Source: Streptomyces actuosus (GTDB lineage Bacteria > Actinomycetota > Actinomycetes > Streptomycetales > Streptomycetaceae). Taken from it: 64,000 bases of DNA. The stretch is from NCBI RefSeq assembly GCF_016921115.1, contig NZ_JAFFZS010000007.1, positions 186,001 to 250,000 on the forward strand, read 5' to 3'. How positions within the stretch are numbered: the stretch's first letter is position 1; every line of letters starts with the position of its first letter. The translations under genes were made by a program, and so were the position numbers. The notes under the pieces are model-generated. The model ran no database searches. It was not told the DNA's origin and saw only the letters and a program-made list of their open reading frames with translations. Positions 8,166-16,821 of this stretch are shown here, piece by piece.

Positions 8166-8816
8166 TCAGACCCCCGCCCCGGTGCGCCGCAGCACCCGCA
8201 GCGACCCCGCCGCCGACACCTCGGTGAAGGCGCCGGACGCCAGCGCCCGCAGGTAGATCCGGTAGGGCGCCTGGCCGGTGAACTCGTCGGCCGGGTCGGG
8301 GAAGACGTCGTGGATGACGAGCAGGCCCCCCTCGGCGAGATGCGGGGCCCAGCCCTCGTAGTCGGCGGTGGCGTGCTCGTCGGTGTGGCCGCCGTCGACG
8401 AAGACGAGCCCGAGCGGCGTGCCCCAGATCCCCGCCACCTGCGGTGAGCGACCGACGACCGCGACCACGTGCTCCTCCAGGCCCGCCCGGTACAAGGTCC
8501 GGCGGAAGGCGGGCAGCGTGTCCATCAGACCGACCTCGGGGTCGACCGTCTCCGGGTCGTGGTAGTCCCAGCCCGGCTGCTGCTCCTCACTGCCGCGATG
8601 GTGGTCGACGGTCACCGCCGTGACTCCGCTCGCGCGGGCCGCGTCGGCCAGCAGGACCGTGGAACGGCCGCAGTACGTGCCGACCTCCAGCAGCGGCAGC
8701 CCGAGCCGTCCGGCGGTCAGGGCCGCGCCGTGGAGGGCCAGCCCCTCGTCGAGGGGCATGAAGCCCTTCGCCTCCTCGAAGGCGGCGAGGACGTCGGGCG
8801 CGGGTGCCGCGGTCAT
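8166..8816 (-). CDS. SAM-dependent methyltransferase, TylF/macrocin-type fold
   Basis: 216 aa from ATG 8816 (RBS GAAAGG). LPLLEVGTYCGRSTVLLADAA is a motif I variant typical of class I methyltransferases of the TylF/cephalosporin hydroxylase group. VFVDGGHTDEHATADYEGW provides the acidic metal/SAM region, and LLVIHDVFPDP follows. No signal peptide. An upstream in-frame ATG at 8867 is less likely. Monocistronic; substrate unknown. Confidence 0.82.
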   Translation of the reverse strand: MTAAPAPDVLAAFEEAKGFMPLDEGLALHGAALTAGRLGLPLLEVGTYCGRSTVLLADAARASGVTAVTVDHHRGSEEQQPGWDYHDPETVDPEVGLMDTLPAFRRTLYRAGLEEHVVAVVGRSPQVAGIWGTPLGLVFVDGGHTDEHATADYEGWAPHLAEGGLLVIHDVFPDPADEFTGQAPYRIYLRALASGAFTEVSAAGSLRVLRRTGAGV

Positions 8817-8889
8817 GGGCGGGCCTTTCCGGTCGTGCGGGCGTCTCGGCACCCCATCGTGTCGCACCCCCGGCCGACCGGGCGACCGG

Positions 8890-9090
8890 GGGGACGGTGA
8901 GGCCCCCCACGTCGTCGGCCGTGTCGGCCGGCACCATGCCGATGACGGCGCTCGACACGGAGGTGCCGACGGACCGCATCAGGGTGTCGAGCCCGTTGGC
9001 CGCGCCCGTCTCCGACGCGGGGACCGCGCCGACGATCAGCGCGGGCAGCGAGGAGTGGGCGAGGCCGATGCCGGCGCCGGAGAACGGCCG
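8890..9090 (-). pseudogene. Fragment of an MFS drug transporter (EmrB/QacA type)
   Basis: The minus-strand translation GAGIGLAHSSLPALIVGAVP, then ASETGAANGLDTLMRSVGTS and VSSAVIGMV, is the characteristic region from membrane segment 11 onward of DHA2 transporters. Nothing upstream or downstream continues the protein and no start exists, so this is a decayed remnant of about 65 residues. Confidence 0.65.
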
Positions 9091-9222
9091 TGTGTGCCGC
9101 GACCCGCACGGTCGGCGGCGGAGAGGTCCTCCATCACTTCTCCGCGCTGGTGAGGGTCCGCCCGCGATGGCGGCTGAGAAAATCGCTGTCCGATTGTCGG
9201 AACGCAGTGATAGGGATTCCGG

Positions 9223-10026
9223 GTGACACCGACACCCGAGTTCCCCGTTCTGCTGCGACTGATCGACGAGCGGTCGACTGCCTTCCGCGCCGCGGTCGCC
9301 TCCGCGCCCAGTCTCGACGTACAGGTGCCGACCTGCCCCGAGTGGACGCTGTTCGATCTGGCGCAGCACATCGGCGAGGGGCGCCGCGACTGGGCCGCCA
9401 CCGTCGCCGCAGGGCCTGCTCCGGCCAAGTCCGCAGCGGAGGGTGCCCCGGCTGCGCCTCGGGAGCGCGAGGCCCTGCTGGCCTGGTTGGCGGAGTCCAC
9501 GGAGCAACTGCTGGACGCATTGCGGAGGGCCGGCCCGGATCGCGGTTGCTGGACGTGGTGGGGGACGTCGCAGTCGCCGCAGACCTCCGGCGCCGTGGCT
9601 CGGCACCAGCTCCAGCAGATGGCGGTGCACACGTACGACGCCCAGATCACCGTAGGTGCCCCGCAGCCGCTGCCGGACGAGGTGGCGCTCGACGGTGTCG
9701 ACGAGTTCCTGTCCACCTGCGTCGCAACGACAAGTGCCTGGCCGCACAAGCCCGCTGCCGTCGACCTCCACGCCTCCGAGGGCCGCTCCTGGCGCCTCTC
9801 GCTCTCCGCCGACGGCGCACGGACCGTCCGCCTCCCCGGGCCCGGCACCCTGCTGGCCACCGCTCCCGGCCAGGACCATGACGCGGCCGCCGCCTTCTTC
9901 TCCGCTCGGGGCACGGCCAGCGAGCTGGTCCTCATCCTGTACGACCGGATCCCGATCGACTCCCTGGAGCTCGACGGCGACCGGCGTCTCTTCGAGCAGC
10001 TCAGCGCCTGGGACCCGGATGAGTAG
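9223..10026 (+). CDS. Maleylpyruvate isomerase / DinB-like family protein
   Basis: 267 aa from a GTG. The N-terminal segment VPTCPEWTLFDLAQHIGEGR is the signature of the mycothiol-dependent maleylpyruvate isomerase N-terminal domain (a DinB four-helix bundle), with His in AQHIGE and a second conserved His in QMAVHTYDAQ as likely zinc ligands. The C-terminal third is a sterol-carrier-like domain typical of this actinobacterial family. Role: a mycothiol-linked transfer or isomerisation is possible; the substrate is unknown. It is flanked by two transporter remnants. Confidence 0.82.
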   Translation: MTPTPEFPVLLRLIDERSTAFRAAVASAPSLDVQVPTCPEWTLFDLAQHIGEGRRDWAATVAAGPAPAKSAAEGAPAAPREREALLAWLAESTEQLLDALRRAGPDRGCWTWWGTSQSPQTSGAVARHQLQQMAVHTYDAQITVGAPQPLPDEVALDGVDEFLSTCVATTSAWPHKPAAVDLHASEGRSWRLSLSADGARTVRLPGPGTLLATAPGQDHDAAAAFFSARGTASELVLILYDRIPIDSLELDGDRRLFEQLSAWDPDE

Positions 10027-10442
10027 GACGTGACGACGCGCCACCTCGTACGCCCCCGGGGCATGCCTCCCGCCAACGGCTACAGCCACGCCGTGGTGGC
10101 CTCGGGGCCGCGGGGGAGCAGACCGTCACGGCTGCGAAGCGGCTGACCAGGGCGGCGGCTCACAAGCTGACGGTGCGCCTGGTCGGCACCTGACGCGGCC
10201 CCCTCCCGAGGCGACGAAGCCTTCCTCGGTGGCCATGAGGGTCCCGCGGGGCTGCGACGGCACCGGGATCTCCTGGTCGTCCTGCACGACGAAAGGGGCT
10301 CCCCGGGGCTCCGTCTCCCTCGCGTAGCAGCTGTTCGGAACGGTCGGCGGGGCCTGCCGTGCTCCCTTGGGCCGGAAGTCTTCGAGTCCCGGGACGGTGG
10401 GGACGGCAGGCAAGGCGGTCAGGTCCGGGGTGACGCACGGAC
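10027..10442. other. Gap with only decayed coding traces
   Basis: A minus-strand reading frame (about 10126-10413) has a plausible stretch (NSCYARETEPRGAPFVVQDD), but no family match and no clear RBS. It may be another remnant next to the MFS fragment. I see no intact gene. Confidence 0.4.
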
Positions 10443-10808
10443 GGTGCCTGCGTCACCCGGATCATGCTGCCCGGCATCCTGATGATGCTCGGGGCGGGCC
10501 TGGCGGCCACCCCGCTCGCCGTCCTCGCCACCTCCGGGGCGGCCCCCCGGGAGGCCGGCCTGGTCTCCGGCCTCGTCAACACCTCCCGCACGATGGGGGG
10601 CTCCCTGGGCCTCGCGGTCAGGTCGACGACCGCGGCGACGCGTACGGCGGGCAGAGGGGCGCCCGAGGCACTGACCGAGGGCTACGCGCCGGCGTTCCGC
10701 GTCTCCGCGGCCGTGCTGGTGGGCGGCGCGCTGCTGGTGCTGCTGTGGCTGCCGCGCCCGGCGCGGACGGCTGTCTCCTCCGGTACGGAGGAGAAAATCA
10801 CCGGGTGA
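10443..10808 (+). pseudogene. C-terminal fragment of an MFS drug transporter
   Basis: The translation includes IMLPGILMMLGAGLAATPLA, AGLVSGLVNTSRTMGGSLGL and a final membrane segment followed by a short charged tail. This is the last quarter of a DHA2-type transporter (the GLVNTSRTMGGSLGLA motif belongs to segment 11). The first three quarters are missing. It is on the opposite strand to the similar fragment at 8890-9090. Confidence 0.7.
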
Positions 10809-10859
10809 GGCAACGGTCCGGGCGGTCCATGGACTCCTCTGTACATCTAGGAGGTGCCC

Positions 10860-11399
10860 ATGGGGGATCGGAAGCAGGCCGGGGACGAGGAGTTCCGGGC
10901 CTTCGTGGTGGGCCGCTGGCCGCGGCTGATGCGTACGGCATTTCTCCTCGCGGGGGAGCAGCACGCCGCCGAGGACCTGGTCCAGTCGACGCTGGAGCGG
11001 GTCTACGTCGCCTGGCGCAAGGTCGCGGCGGCCGACGACCCGGAGGCCTACGTACGGCGCGTGATGATCAACGCGCATGCCCGCAGACACCGCAGACGCC
11101 TGCGGGAGTTCCTCGCACCCCGGGACGACTCGGGCATCGTGCGCGAGGTGGCGGACACCGGTGACCGCATCTCCCAGGCCGAGGACCGGGGCGTGCTGCT
11201 GAAGGCGCTCGCGCAACTGCCCCCGCGCCAGCGGCAGGCGGTGGTGCTGCGCTACTGGGAGGACCTGACCGAGACTCAGGCGGCCGAGGCGATGGGCTGC
11301 TCCGTGGGCGCGGTGAAGAGCAACGCGGCGAAGGGGATCGCGAAGCTCCGCGCCATACCGGAACTGTCGGGCACCGTGATGGTCGGAGGGCGGAAGTGA
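10860..11399 (+). CDS. RNA polymerase sigma factor, SigE family (ECF)
   Basis: 179 aa from ATG 10860, with AGGAGG ending about 6 bases upstream (GTG 10854 overlaps the RBS). Region 2 contains LMRTAFLLAGEQHAAEDLVQ and TLERVYVAW; region 4 has LPPRQRQAVVLRYWEDLTET with helix-turn-helix AAEAMGCSVGAVKSNAAKG. This matches the Streptomyces SigE-family ECF group. It is coupled to the next gene by a TGATG/GTGATG overlap, so that product is probably its membrane-bound partner. Confidence 0.9.
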   Translation: MGDRKQAGDEEFRAFVVGRWPRLMRTAFLLAGEQHAAEDLVQSTLERVYVAWRKVAAADDPEAYVRRVMINAHARRHRRRLREFLAPRDDSGIVREVADTGDRISQAEDRGVLLKALAQLPPRQRQAVVLRYWEDLTETQAAEAMGCSVGAVKSNAAKGIAKLRAIPELSGTVMVGGRK

Positions 11400-12220
11400 T
11401 GGGTGCGGGCCGGGAGTTCGACCACGGTATGACGGACAGGGGCATCGCTCTCCTGCTGGCCGACGCGGCGGAGGGCGTCGAGATCGGCGCAGCCCCCACG
11501 CAGGCGGTGATCCGCGGCGGTCGCCGGCGCAGGGCCCGCCGGTGGGCGGTCGCGGCAGCCACGGCCCTGGTCGTGGTGGGGTCCAGCGGGGCCCTGGCGG
11601 TGACCGCGCTGCCGGGCGGGGGCGGGCAGCGGGTGGCACCGGCGACGCAGGTACCGGCGAGCCGGACACCGGGCGTGGCCGAACCGGTCGCGCGCCATCT
11701 GCTCGCCGTCGGCGTCGACCAGGGCAGGACCTGGCAGGTCGACATCGACGTGTGGCCCGCGCCGCGGGACGCCACCGAGGCCCGCGCCCTGCTGGCCGCG
11801 ATGGCGGCGTACGGGGAGTACCCCGCCGACGCCGACGAGCCCTCCGCCCTGGTGGGCAGAAGCGCGTACTTCGTCCGTCACGGCATCGGGGAGGCCGAAG
11901 CCGACGGCACCCTCACGACCGAGGCCACCACGACCGGGGCGGACCGCATGACGGGCACCGACATCGAGACCGTGGCGGTCCCCCTGGACCCGACCACCCA
12001 GGGGCCCCAGCGCCTGGTGATCGGCCATGTGGCCACGACTGCACGGCAGGTGACCTGCACCTGGAAGGACGGGACCACGACCGAGGTCCCCAGGGCCACC
12101 GGCAGCGACGTCGACTCCGACGACCAGGTGATCCGCACCGTCGAGGGCTCCCCCTACGCATGGTTCGTATGCCTGGCCCCGCAGGGCACGGCCTTCGAGT
12201 CGGCCCGGGTCACGCAGTAG
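11396..12220 (+). CDS. Membrane-anchored putative partner of the ECF sigma factor
   Basis: 274 aa; start GTG 11396 or ATG 11399, both overlapping the sigma stop. Residues 1-45 are cytoplasmic and Arg-rich, one membrane segment follows (AVAAATALVVVGSSGALAVT), and the remaining about 200 residues are extracytoplasmic with two Cys. The one-pass topology and coupling fit an anti-sigma or sensory regulator. I do not see a zinc anti-sigma HxxxCxxC motif, so the mechanism is inferred from context. Confidence 0.72.
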   Translation: MMGAGREFDHGMTDRGIALLLADAAEGVEIGAAPTQAVIRGGRRRRARRWAVAAATALVVVGSSGALAVTALPGGGGQRVAPATQVPASRTPGVAEPVARHLLAVGVDQGRTWQVDIDVWPAPRDATEARALLAAMAAYGEYPADADEPSALVGRSAYFVRHGIGEAEADGTLTTEATTTGADRMTGTDIETVAVPLDPTTQGPQRLVIGHVATTARQVTCTWKDGTTTEVPRATGSDVDSDDQVIRTVEGSPYAWFVCLAPQGTAFESARVTQ

Positions 12221-12433
12221 CCGGAGCGAGCCCGATCGCCGACCGGCGGCCCTGGTCGTGGGCCGCAGGGCCGCGGGGCCCGACCCACGGCCCGGAAGGT
12301 GTCCCTCGGCGTGACGCGGGGGCCCTGCACGGCACCCCGGACCATGCCTTGTCCGCGGTCACGACATCCTGGCCTGACGTATCGGCAGGACTTTCCCAGG
12401 CGTCCCGCGCTCGGCTATACAGGGGCGCCGGAT

Positions 12434-12447
12434 CGGAACGCGTTCCG
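12434..12447. promoter_or_regulatory. KstR-like palindrome downstream of a -10 box
   Basis: CGGAACGCGTTCCG is a perfect palindrome with the AACnnGTT core of the KstR operator; the outer T and A are C and G here. A TATACA hexamer at 12416-12421 could be the -10 of the MaoC gene promoter, placing the palindrome over the start of the transcript, where a repressor would act. Confidence 0.45.
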
Positions 12448-12533
12448 GCTCCGCCCCCTACCGGCTCCCGCGGCGTCCGACGGCGCCGGCCGGACACCTC
12501 GGGGCGGAGGCCCCCGATTTCGCAAGGAGCCCC

Positions 12534-13391
12534 GTGCCCGTCGACGCAGCCAAGGCGCTCGCCGCCGCCCCCCGCTCCACCGCGATCTCGTGGACCGCCA
12601 AGGACGTCCAGCTCTACCACCTCGGCATCGGCGCCGGCCGCCCCGCCACCGACCCCGGAGAACTGCGCTACACCCTGGAGACCCGGCTGCACGTACTGCC
12701 GAGCTTCGCCACCGTCGCCGGTGCCGGTTCACCCGGCGTGATCCGCGCACTGTCCGTGCCCGGCATCGACGTCGACCTCGCGCACGTCCTGCACGCCGGG
12801 CAGTCGCTCACCCTGCACCGGCCCGTCCCCGCCCAGGGCACCGCGACGGCCGTCTCCCGCATCACCGCCGTCCACGACAAAGGCGGCGCGGCCGTTCTCA
12901 CCCTGCGCACCGACGTCGCCGACGCCGAAGGCCCGCTGTGGACCGACGACGCGCGGATCCACGTGCGGGGCGAAGGAGGCTGGGGCGGCGACCGCGGGCC
13001 CTCCGCCCGCCCGGACGCCCCCAGGGGTGCGCCCGACCGGATCGTGGAGCGGGCCGTCGCCGACGACCAAGCCCTGCTCTACCGGCTCTCCGGCGACCTC
13101 AACCCGCTGCACGCCGACCCCGGGTTCGCCGCACGGGCCGGATTCGACCGGCCGGTCCTCCACGGGCTGTGCACCTACGGCATCACACTCAAGGCGGTCG
13201 TCGACACGCTGCTCGGAGGCGGCGTCACGCGGGTGCGGAGCTACCGCACCCGGTTCGCCGGGATCGTGTATCCGGGCGAGACCCTGCGGATCCGCATGTG
13301 GCGGGGCGACGGCCGGGTGCGGGTGACCGTGGTCGCCGTGGAGCGCGGCGAGGCGCCCGTCCTCGACGGCACGACCGTCGAGCACACCTGA
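12534..13391 (+). CDS. MaoC-like enoyl-CoA hydratase 2 (double hot dog)
   Basis: 285 aa from a GTG behind AAGGAG. The N-terminal half is a degenerate hot-dog. The C-terminal half carries the hydratase 2 motif: LLYRLSGDLNPLHADPGFAA with catalytic Asp/His, and GFDRPVLHGLCTYGI. It hydrates trans-2-enoyl-CoA to (R)-3-hydroxyacyl-CoA in lipid or sterol side-chain oxidation. Length and layout match actinobacterial two-domain hydratases of KstR regulons. A KstR-like palindrome lies 87 bases upstream, which links it to the TetR gene at 984-1622; that link is inference. Confidence 0.87.
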   Translation: MPVDAAKALAAAPRSTAISWTAKDVQLYHLGIGAGRPATDPGELRYTLETRLHVLPSFATVAGAGSPGVIRALSVPGIDVDLAHVLHAGQSLTLHRPVPAQGTATAVSRITAVHDKGGAAVLTLRTDVADAEGPLWTDDARIHVRGEGGWGGDRGPSARPDAPRGAPDRIVERAVADDQALLYRLSGDLNPLHADPGFAARAGFDRPVLHGLCTYGITLKAVVDTLLGGGVTRVRSYRTRFAGIVYPGETLRIRMWRGDGRVRVTVVAVERGEAPVLDGTTVEHT

Positions 13392-13540
13392 GCCCCCGGG
13401 CATCCGGGGGATGGCGCGTCCCGAGAGTTCCGCGAGCCGAGGGGCGCGTCCCGGCGAAGGCGCCCCGGGCCGGGCCGTCGGGGCCCTGCGGGCGCTGGCG
13501 CGGCCTCCGGCGCGGAGGCCCGCCCGCACCGCCGGACAGC

Positions 13541-13575
13541 ACAGCGGCCCCGCCCGTCACGGGCAGGGCCGCTGT
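13541..13575. terminator. Hairpin terminator
   Basis: ACAGCGGCCC pairs with GGGCCGCTGT, with a further GCCCG/CGGGC inner stem. It lies between the end of the MaoC gene and the end of the small minus-strand gene and could serve both. Confidence 0.8.
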
Positions 13576-13587
13576 GATGACGTACCG

Positions 13588-13752
13588 TCAGGCCGCCGCG
13601 GTGCCGGCATGCTGCTCCGCCGGCTTGCGGTGCCGGCCGCGCGGAGTTGCCTCCGTTTCCTGCGTGGAGACCGGACCTCGGTGCCTGCCGTGCCCTTCGG
13701 CCGCCTCACGGACCTCGGTGTCCTGCGGCTGGGTCGTGCTGGCGCTGCTCAT
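13588..13752 (-). CDS. Small hydrophilic protein
   Basis: 54 aa. ATG 13752 begins MSSASTTQPQDTEVREAAEG; the C-terminal half is Arg/His/Pro-rich (RGRHRKPAEQ) and it ends in Ala before TGA. No Trp, Tyr or membrane segment; probably disordered. The frame runs cleanly from a start behind a GGGGTGAG element to a stop 13 bases before a strong terminator, which supports a real small gene. Function unknown. Confidence 0.6.
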   Translation of the reverse strand: MSSASTTQPQDTEVREAAEGHGRHRGPVSTQETEATPRGRHRKPAEQHAGTAAA

Positions 13753-13848
13753 CGGATGAACTCACCCCGTCAACATGATCTTTCTTACAGCCGGGCGAGT
13801 GTAACCGGCACACCTCGGGCTGAATCCAGCCGCACACGCCAACCGGCA

Positions 13849-14994
13849 CTACTTCGTTACAAGCCGCCCGAGCGGCGCCTCCTGAAGGGGTACCGGGCGG
13901 GGCGCCGCGGGCTCGGCCGCCCCGTCCGGTACCGCCGCCGGCACCGCCCCCGGTTCCCTGGGCCCGGCCACCGGAGCCGGCACCTCCACCCGCGCCACCC
14001 CGCACGGCTCCGCCGGTGTGGCGCACGGCAACAGCAGCACCCCCTGCGGTGTCCACCGGCCCGCACCCGCCAACCAGCCTGGGGGTGCGGGGAGTTGGTG
14101 CATCTGGCGCTCGGCCGGCCGCCAGACGCCCACCCAGCTGCCCAGCGGCCCGTCCAGTCGGAGCGCCACCGCACAGCCCTCCGGCGTCAGCACCTGCGCG
14201 GGCTGGATCGCGAACGGCGTCACCGTGCAGCCGGACAGCCGCAGACACTCCGGGAACCGCACCGGCAGCGTGCTGCCCACCACACCCCAGCCCAGCCGCG
14301 GTTCGCCCGGTGAGGGGGCGTCCGAGGTGATCAGCAGCAACCCGCTGTCGGGGTCGGCCAGCAGCACCCGGTCGTCGCTGGCCTCCGCGATCTGCAGCAG
14401 CGGGGACACCTCGCCGCCGCGCTCCAGGTCCACCACGACCGCCTTGGTGCGGCCCTCCGACTCCCGGTCCAGGGCCAGCATCCGCCCGGCGCGGTCCAGC
14501 CACACCCCGCCCGAGCAGCGCCCCGGGATCTCCGCCACCCGCTCCGGCCCGAAGGCGCCGCCCGCGACCAGCCACACCGTGCTGGAACCGCGACCCGACG
14601 CCAACGCGTAAGCCCGTTCGCCGCACGGCGCCGGGGGCAGCAGCCGCAGCCGGGCTCCTTCGGGGCACTCCACGGCCCCGAGCGGCAGTTCGCCGGTGCC
14701 GGGGCCGGTCGGGTACAGGAGGAAGAAGGAGTGCCGGCCGGCGGCCGACCGCCGGATCAGCACCCGCCCGTCGCCCAGCGGGTGCACCTCCGTGCCGCGC
14801 TCCTCGGGCTGGTGGGCCGGCAGCGGCACCGCGTAGGGCGCGGGGCCGTCCAGGGTCCAGCGCTCCGGGAACAGGGCCTCGCCCTGTCCGGCGAGGCGGG
14901 CCGCGTAGCCGCCGTCCACCGTGATCACGCACCCGGCGGGGGGTGGGAAACTGTCCTCGTCCGCCGCGGCCGGTTCGATCGCACAGGCCGTCAT
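13849..14994 (-). CDS. Hypothetical protein, probable beta-propeller
   Basis: 381 aa from ATG 14994 behind GGAGGTGACC. Repeated short beta-rich blocks (for example GRVLIRRSAAGRHSFFLLYP, SSTVWLVAGG, GRMLALDRESEGRTKAVVVD, RVLLADPDSGLLLITSD) suggest blades of a propeller. The C-terminal 40 residues are Pro/Ala-rich. No signal peptide or membrane segment. An in-frame ATG at 15192 lacks an RBS. Monocistronic and divergent from the Nif3-like gene. Function unknown; the propeller call is from pattern only. Confidence 0.7.
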   Translation of the reverse strand: MTACAIEPAAADEDSFPPPAGCVITVDGGYAARLAGQGEALFPERWTLDGPAPYAVPLPAHQPEERGTEVHPLGDGRVLIRRSAAGRHSFFLLYPTGPGTGELPLGAVECPEGARLRLLPPAPCGERAYALASGRGSSTVWLVAGGAFGPERVAEIPGRCSGGVWLDRAGRMLALDRESEGRTKAVVVDLERGGEVSPLLQIAEASDDRVLLADPDSGLLLITSDAPSPGEPRLGWGVVGSTLPVRFPECLRLSGCTVTPFAIQPAQVLTPEGCAVALRLDGPLGSWVGVWRPAERQMHQLPAPPGWLAGAGRWTPQGVLLLPCATPAEPCGVARVEVPAPVAGPREPGAVPAAVPDGAAEPAAPRPVPLQEAPLGRLVTK

Positions 14995-15194
14995 CGTTCG
15001 GTCACCTCCGGCGACGAAGCTAGTTTTCGTACGCGCGGATGTGGCGTCGCTGCGCGGGCCCTTCACACATAAGGGTGGCGCAGAAGCGATTCTGCTGAGG
15101 GGATCACGACGCACGTGCTGACCGCGGCCGGGGACGGCCGTCGCGTCGGCGACGGCTGTACAGCGGGGCAGATCAGCCAGGTAGCCTTGCACCC

Positions 15195-16061
15195 GTGCCC
15201 CGTCTGTCTGAAGTCATCGCCGCGCTGGAGAACCTGTGGCCCGCCGAACGGGCCGAGTCCTGGGACGCGGTCGGCACCGTCGTGGGCGAGCCCGACCAGG
15301 AGGTCGCTCGGGTCCTGTTCGCGGTCGACCCCGTGCAGGAGATCGTCGACGAGGCGGTGAAGCTCGACGCCGACCTGCTGGTCACCCACCACCCGCTCTA
15401 TCTGCGTGGTACGACGACCGTGGCGGCGTCCACCTTCAAGGGCCGGGTCGTGCACGACCTGATCAAGCACGACATCGCCCTGCACGTCGCCCACACCAAC
15501 GCCGACACCGCCGACCCGGGCGTCTCCGACGCCCTCGCCGGTGCCCTCGACCTGCGGGTCACCGGGCCGCTCGTGCCGGACCCGGCCGACCCCGAGGGCC
15601 GCCGCGGCCTCGGCCGCGTCTGCGCGGTGGACCCCCCGCTGCCGTTGAGCGAGTTCGCCGCCCGTGCCGCCGAGCGGCTGCCCGCCACCGCGCAGGGCCT
15701 TCGGGTCGCCGGCGACCCGGACGCGATCATCAGCACCGTCGCGGTCAGCGGCGGCTCCGGCGACAGCCTCTTCGACCATGTCCGCGCGGCCGGCGTCGAC
15801 GCCTTCCTCACGGCGGACCTGCGCCACCACCCCGCGTCCGAGTTCATGGCGGCCACGGCCTTCACGACGCCCGACGCCCGCCGTCCTCCCGCGCTGCTCG
15901 ACGCGGCGCACTGGGCCACCGAGTGGCCCTGGTGCGAGCTGGCCGCCGCCCAGCTCGACGAGATCTCCGACCGCCACGGCTGGGACCTGCGCGTCCACGT
16001 CTCGAGGACGGTCACCGACCCCTGGACCAGCCACTCCCCTTCACCTGGAGCCCCCAACTGA
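15195..16061 (+). CDS. Nif3-like dinuclear metal centre protein (YbgI family)
   Basis: 288 aa from GTG. LLVTHHPLYLRGTTTVAAST contains the first metal-binding His pair, HVAHTNADTADPGVSDALAG the second site, and VSGGSGDSLFDHVRAAGVDA the C-terminal half. These proteins form hexameric toroids with two metals per subunit; one proposed role is GTP cyclohydrolase-like. The gene is coupled to the following zinc-ribbon protein and RNase H gene, an arrangement I recall as conserved in Streptomyces. Confidence 0.92.
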   Translation: MPRLSEVIAALENLWPAERAESWDAVGTVVGEPDQEVARVLFAVDPVQEIVDEAVKLDADLLVTHHPLYLRGTTTVAASTFKGRVVHDLIKHDIALHVAHTNADTADPGVSDALAGALDLRVTGPLVPDPADPEGRRGLGRVCAVDPPLPLSEFAARAAERLPATAQGLRVAGDPDAIISTVAVSGGSGDSLFDHVRAAGVDAFLTADLRHHPASEFMAATAFTTPDARRPPALLDAAHWATEWPWCELAAAQLDEISDRHGWDLRVHVSRTVTDPWTSHSPSPGAPN

Positions 16062-16801
16062 ACGCCGCGCCCGCCGACCAGATCCGACTCCTCGACGTCC
16101 AGGCCCTCGACGTCCGTCTGCAGCAGCTCGCCCACAAGCGGAAGTCGCTGCCCGAGCACGCCGAGATCGACTCGCTGACCCGGGACCTCACCCAGCTGCG
16201 CGACCTTCTCGTCGCCGCCCAGACCGAGGAGAGCGACACCGCCCGCGAGCAGACCAAGGCCGAGCAGGACGTGGACCAGGTGCGTCAGCGGGCCGCCCGC
16301 GACCAGCAGCGCCTGGACTCCGGCGCGGTCTCCTCGCCCAAGGACCTGTCCAACCTCCAGCACGAGATCGCCTCCCTCGCCAAGCGGCAGGCCGACCTGG
16401 AGGACGTCGTCCTGGAGGTGATGGAGCGCCGCGAGTCCGCGCAGGCGCGGGTGGCCGAGCTGACCGAGCGTGTCGCCTCCGTGCAGGCGAAGATCGACGA
16501 CGCAACCGGGCGCCGCGACGCCGCCTTCGAGGAGATCGACGGCGAGGCCGCCTCGGTCACCAAGGAGCGCGAGGTCGTCGCCGGGTCCGTCCCCGCGGAC
16601 CTGATGAAGCTCTACGACAAGCTGCGTGAGCAGCAGGGCGGCATCGGCGCGGCCAAGCTGCAGGCGCGCACCTGCCAGGGCTGCCGGCAGGAGCTGGCGA
16701 TCACCGAGCTGAACGAGATCCGCACGGCGGCCCCCGACACGGTGGTGCGCTGCGAGAACTGCCGCCGCATCCTGGTGCGTACGGCCGAGTCCGGTCTGTA
16801 G
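16058..16801 (+). CDS. C4-type zinc-ribbon, coiled-coil protein
   Basis: 247 aa. A long antiparallel coiled coil (about 10-190, many QQL, LEDVV, RVAEL heptads) is followed by a C-terminal zinc ribbon CQGCRQEL...CENCRRIL. This is the DUF164/CdsZ-type architecture, thought to handle nucleic acid or translation-related functions. No ATG, GTG or TTG lies near the junction; the frame appears to start at CTG 16058, which overlaps the Nif3-like stop as CTGA and implies coupled translation. The next in-frame GTG would delete about 70 residues. Confidence 0.85.
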   Translation: MNAAPADQIRLLDVQALDVRLQQLAHKRKSLPEHAEIDSLTRDLTQLRDLLVAAQTEESDTAREQTKAEQDVDQVRQRAARDQQRLDSGAVSSPKDLSNLQHEIASLAKRQADLEDVVLEVMERRESAQARVAELTERVASVQAKIDDATGRRDAAFEEIDGEAASVTKEREVVAGSVPADLMKLYDKLREQQGGIGAAKLQARTCQGCRQELAITELNEIRTAAPDTVVRCENCRRILVRTAESGL

Positions 16802-16821
16802 GGGTCTGCGGGGTTCACGCG

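Noticed and set aside
8587..10089. 500-codon minus-strand ORF joining the MFS fragment to sequence opposite the maleylpyruvate-isomerase-like gene
   Set aside because: Only the short transporter segment looks real; the remainder is antisense to a recognisable plus-strand gene.
10126..10413. Possible minus-strand gene in the 10-kb gap
   Set aside because: Some protein-like sequence, but no RBS, family match or conserved ends; left as a possible remnant.
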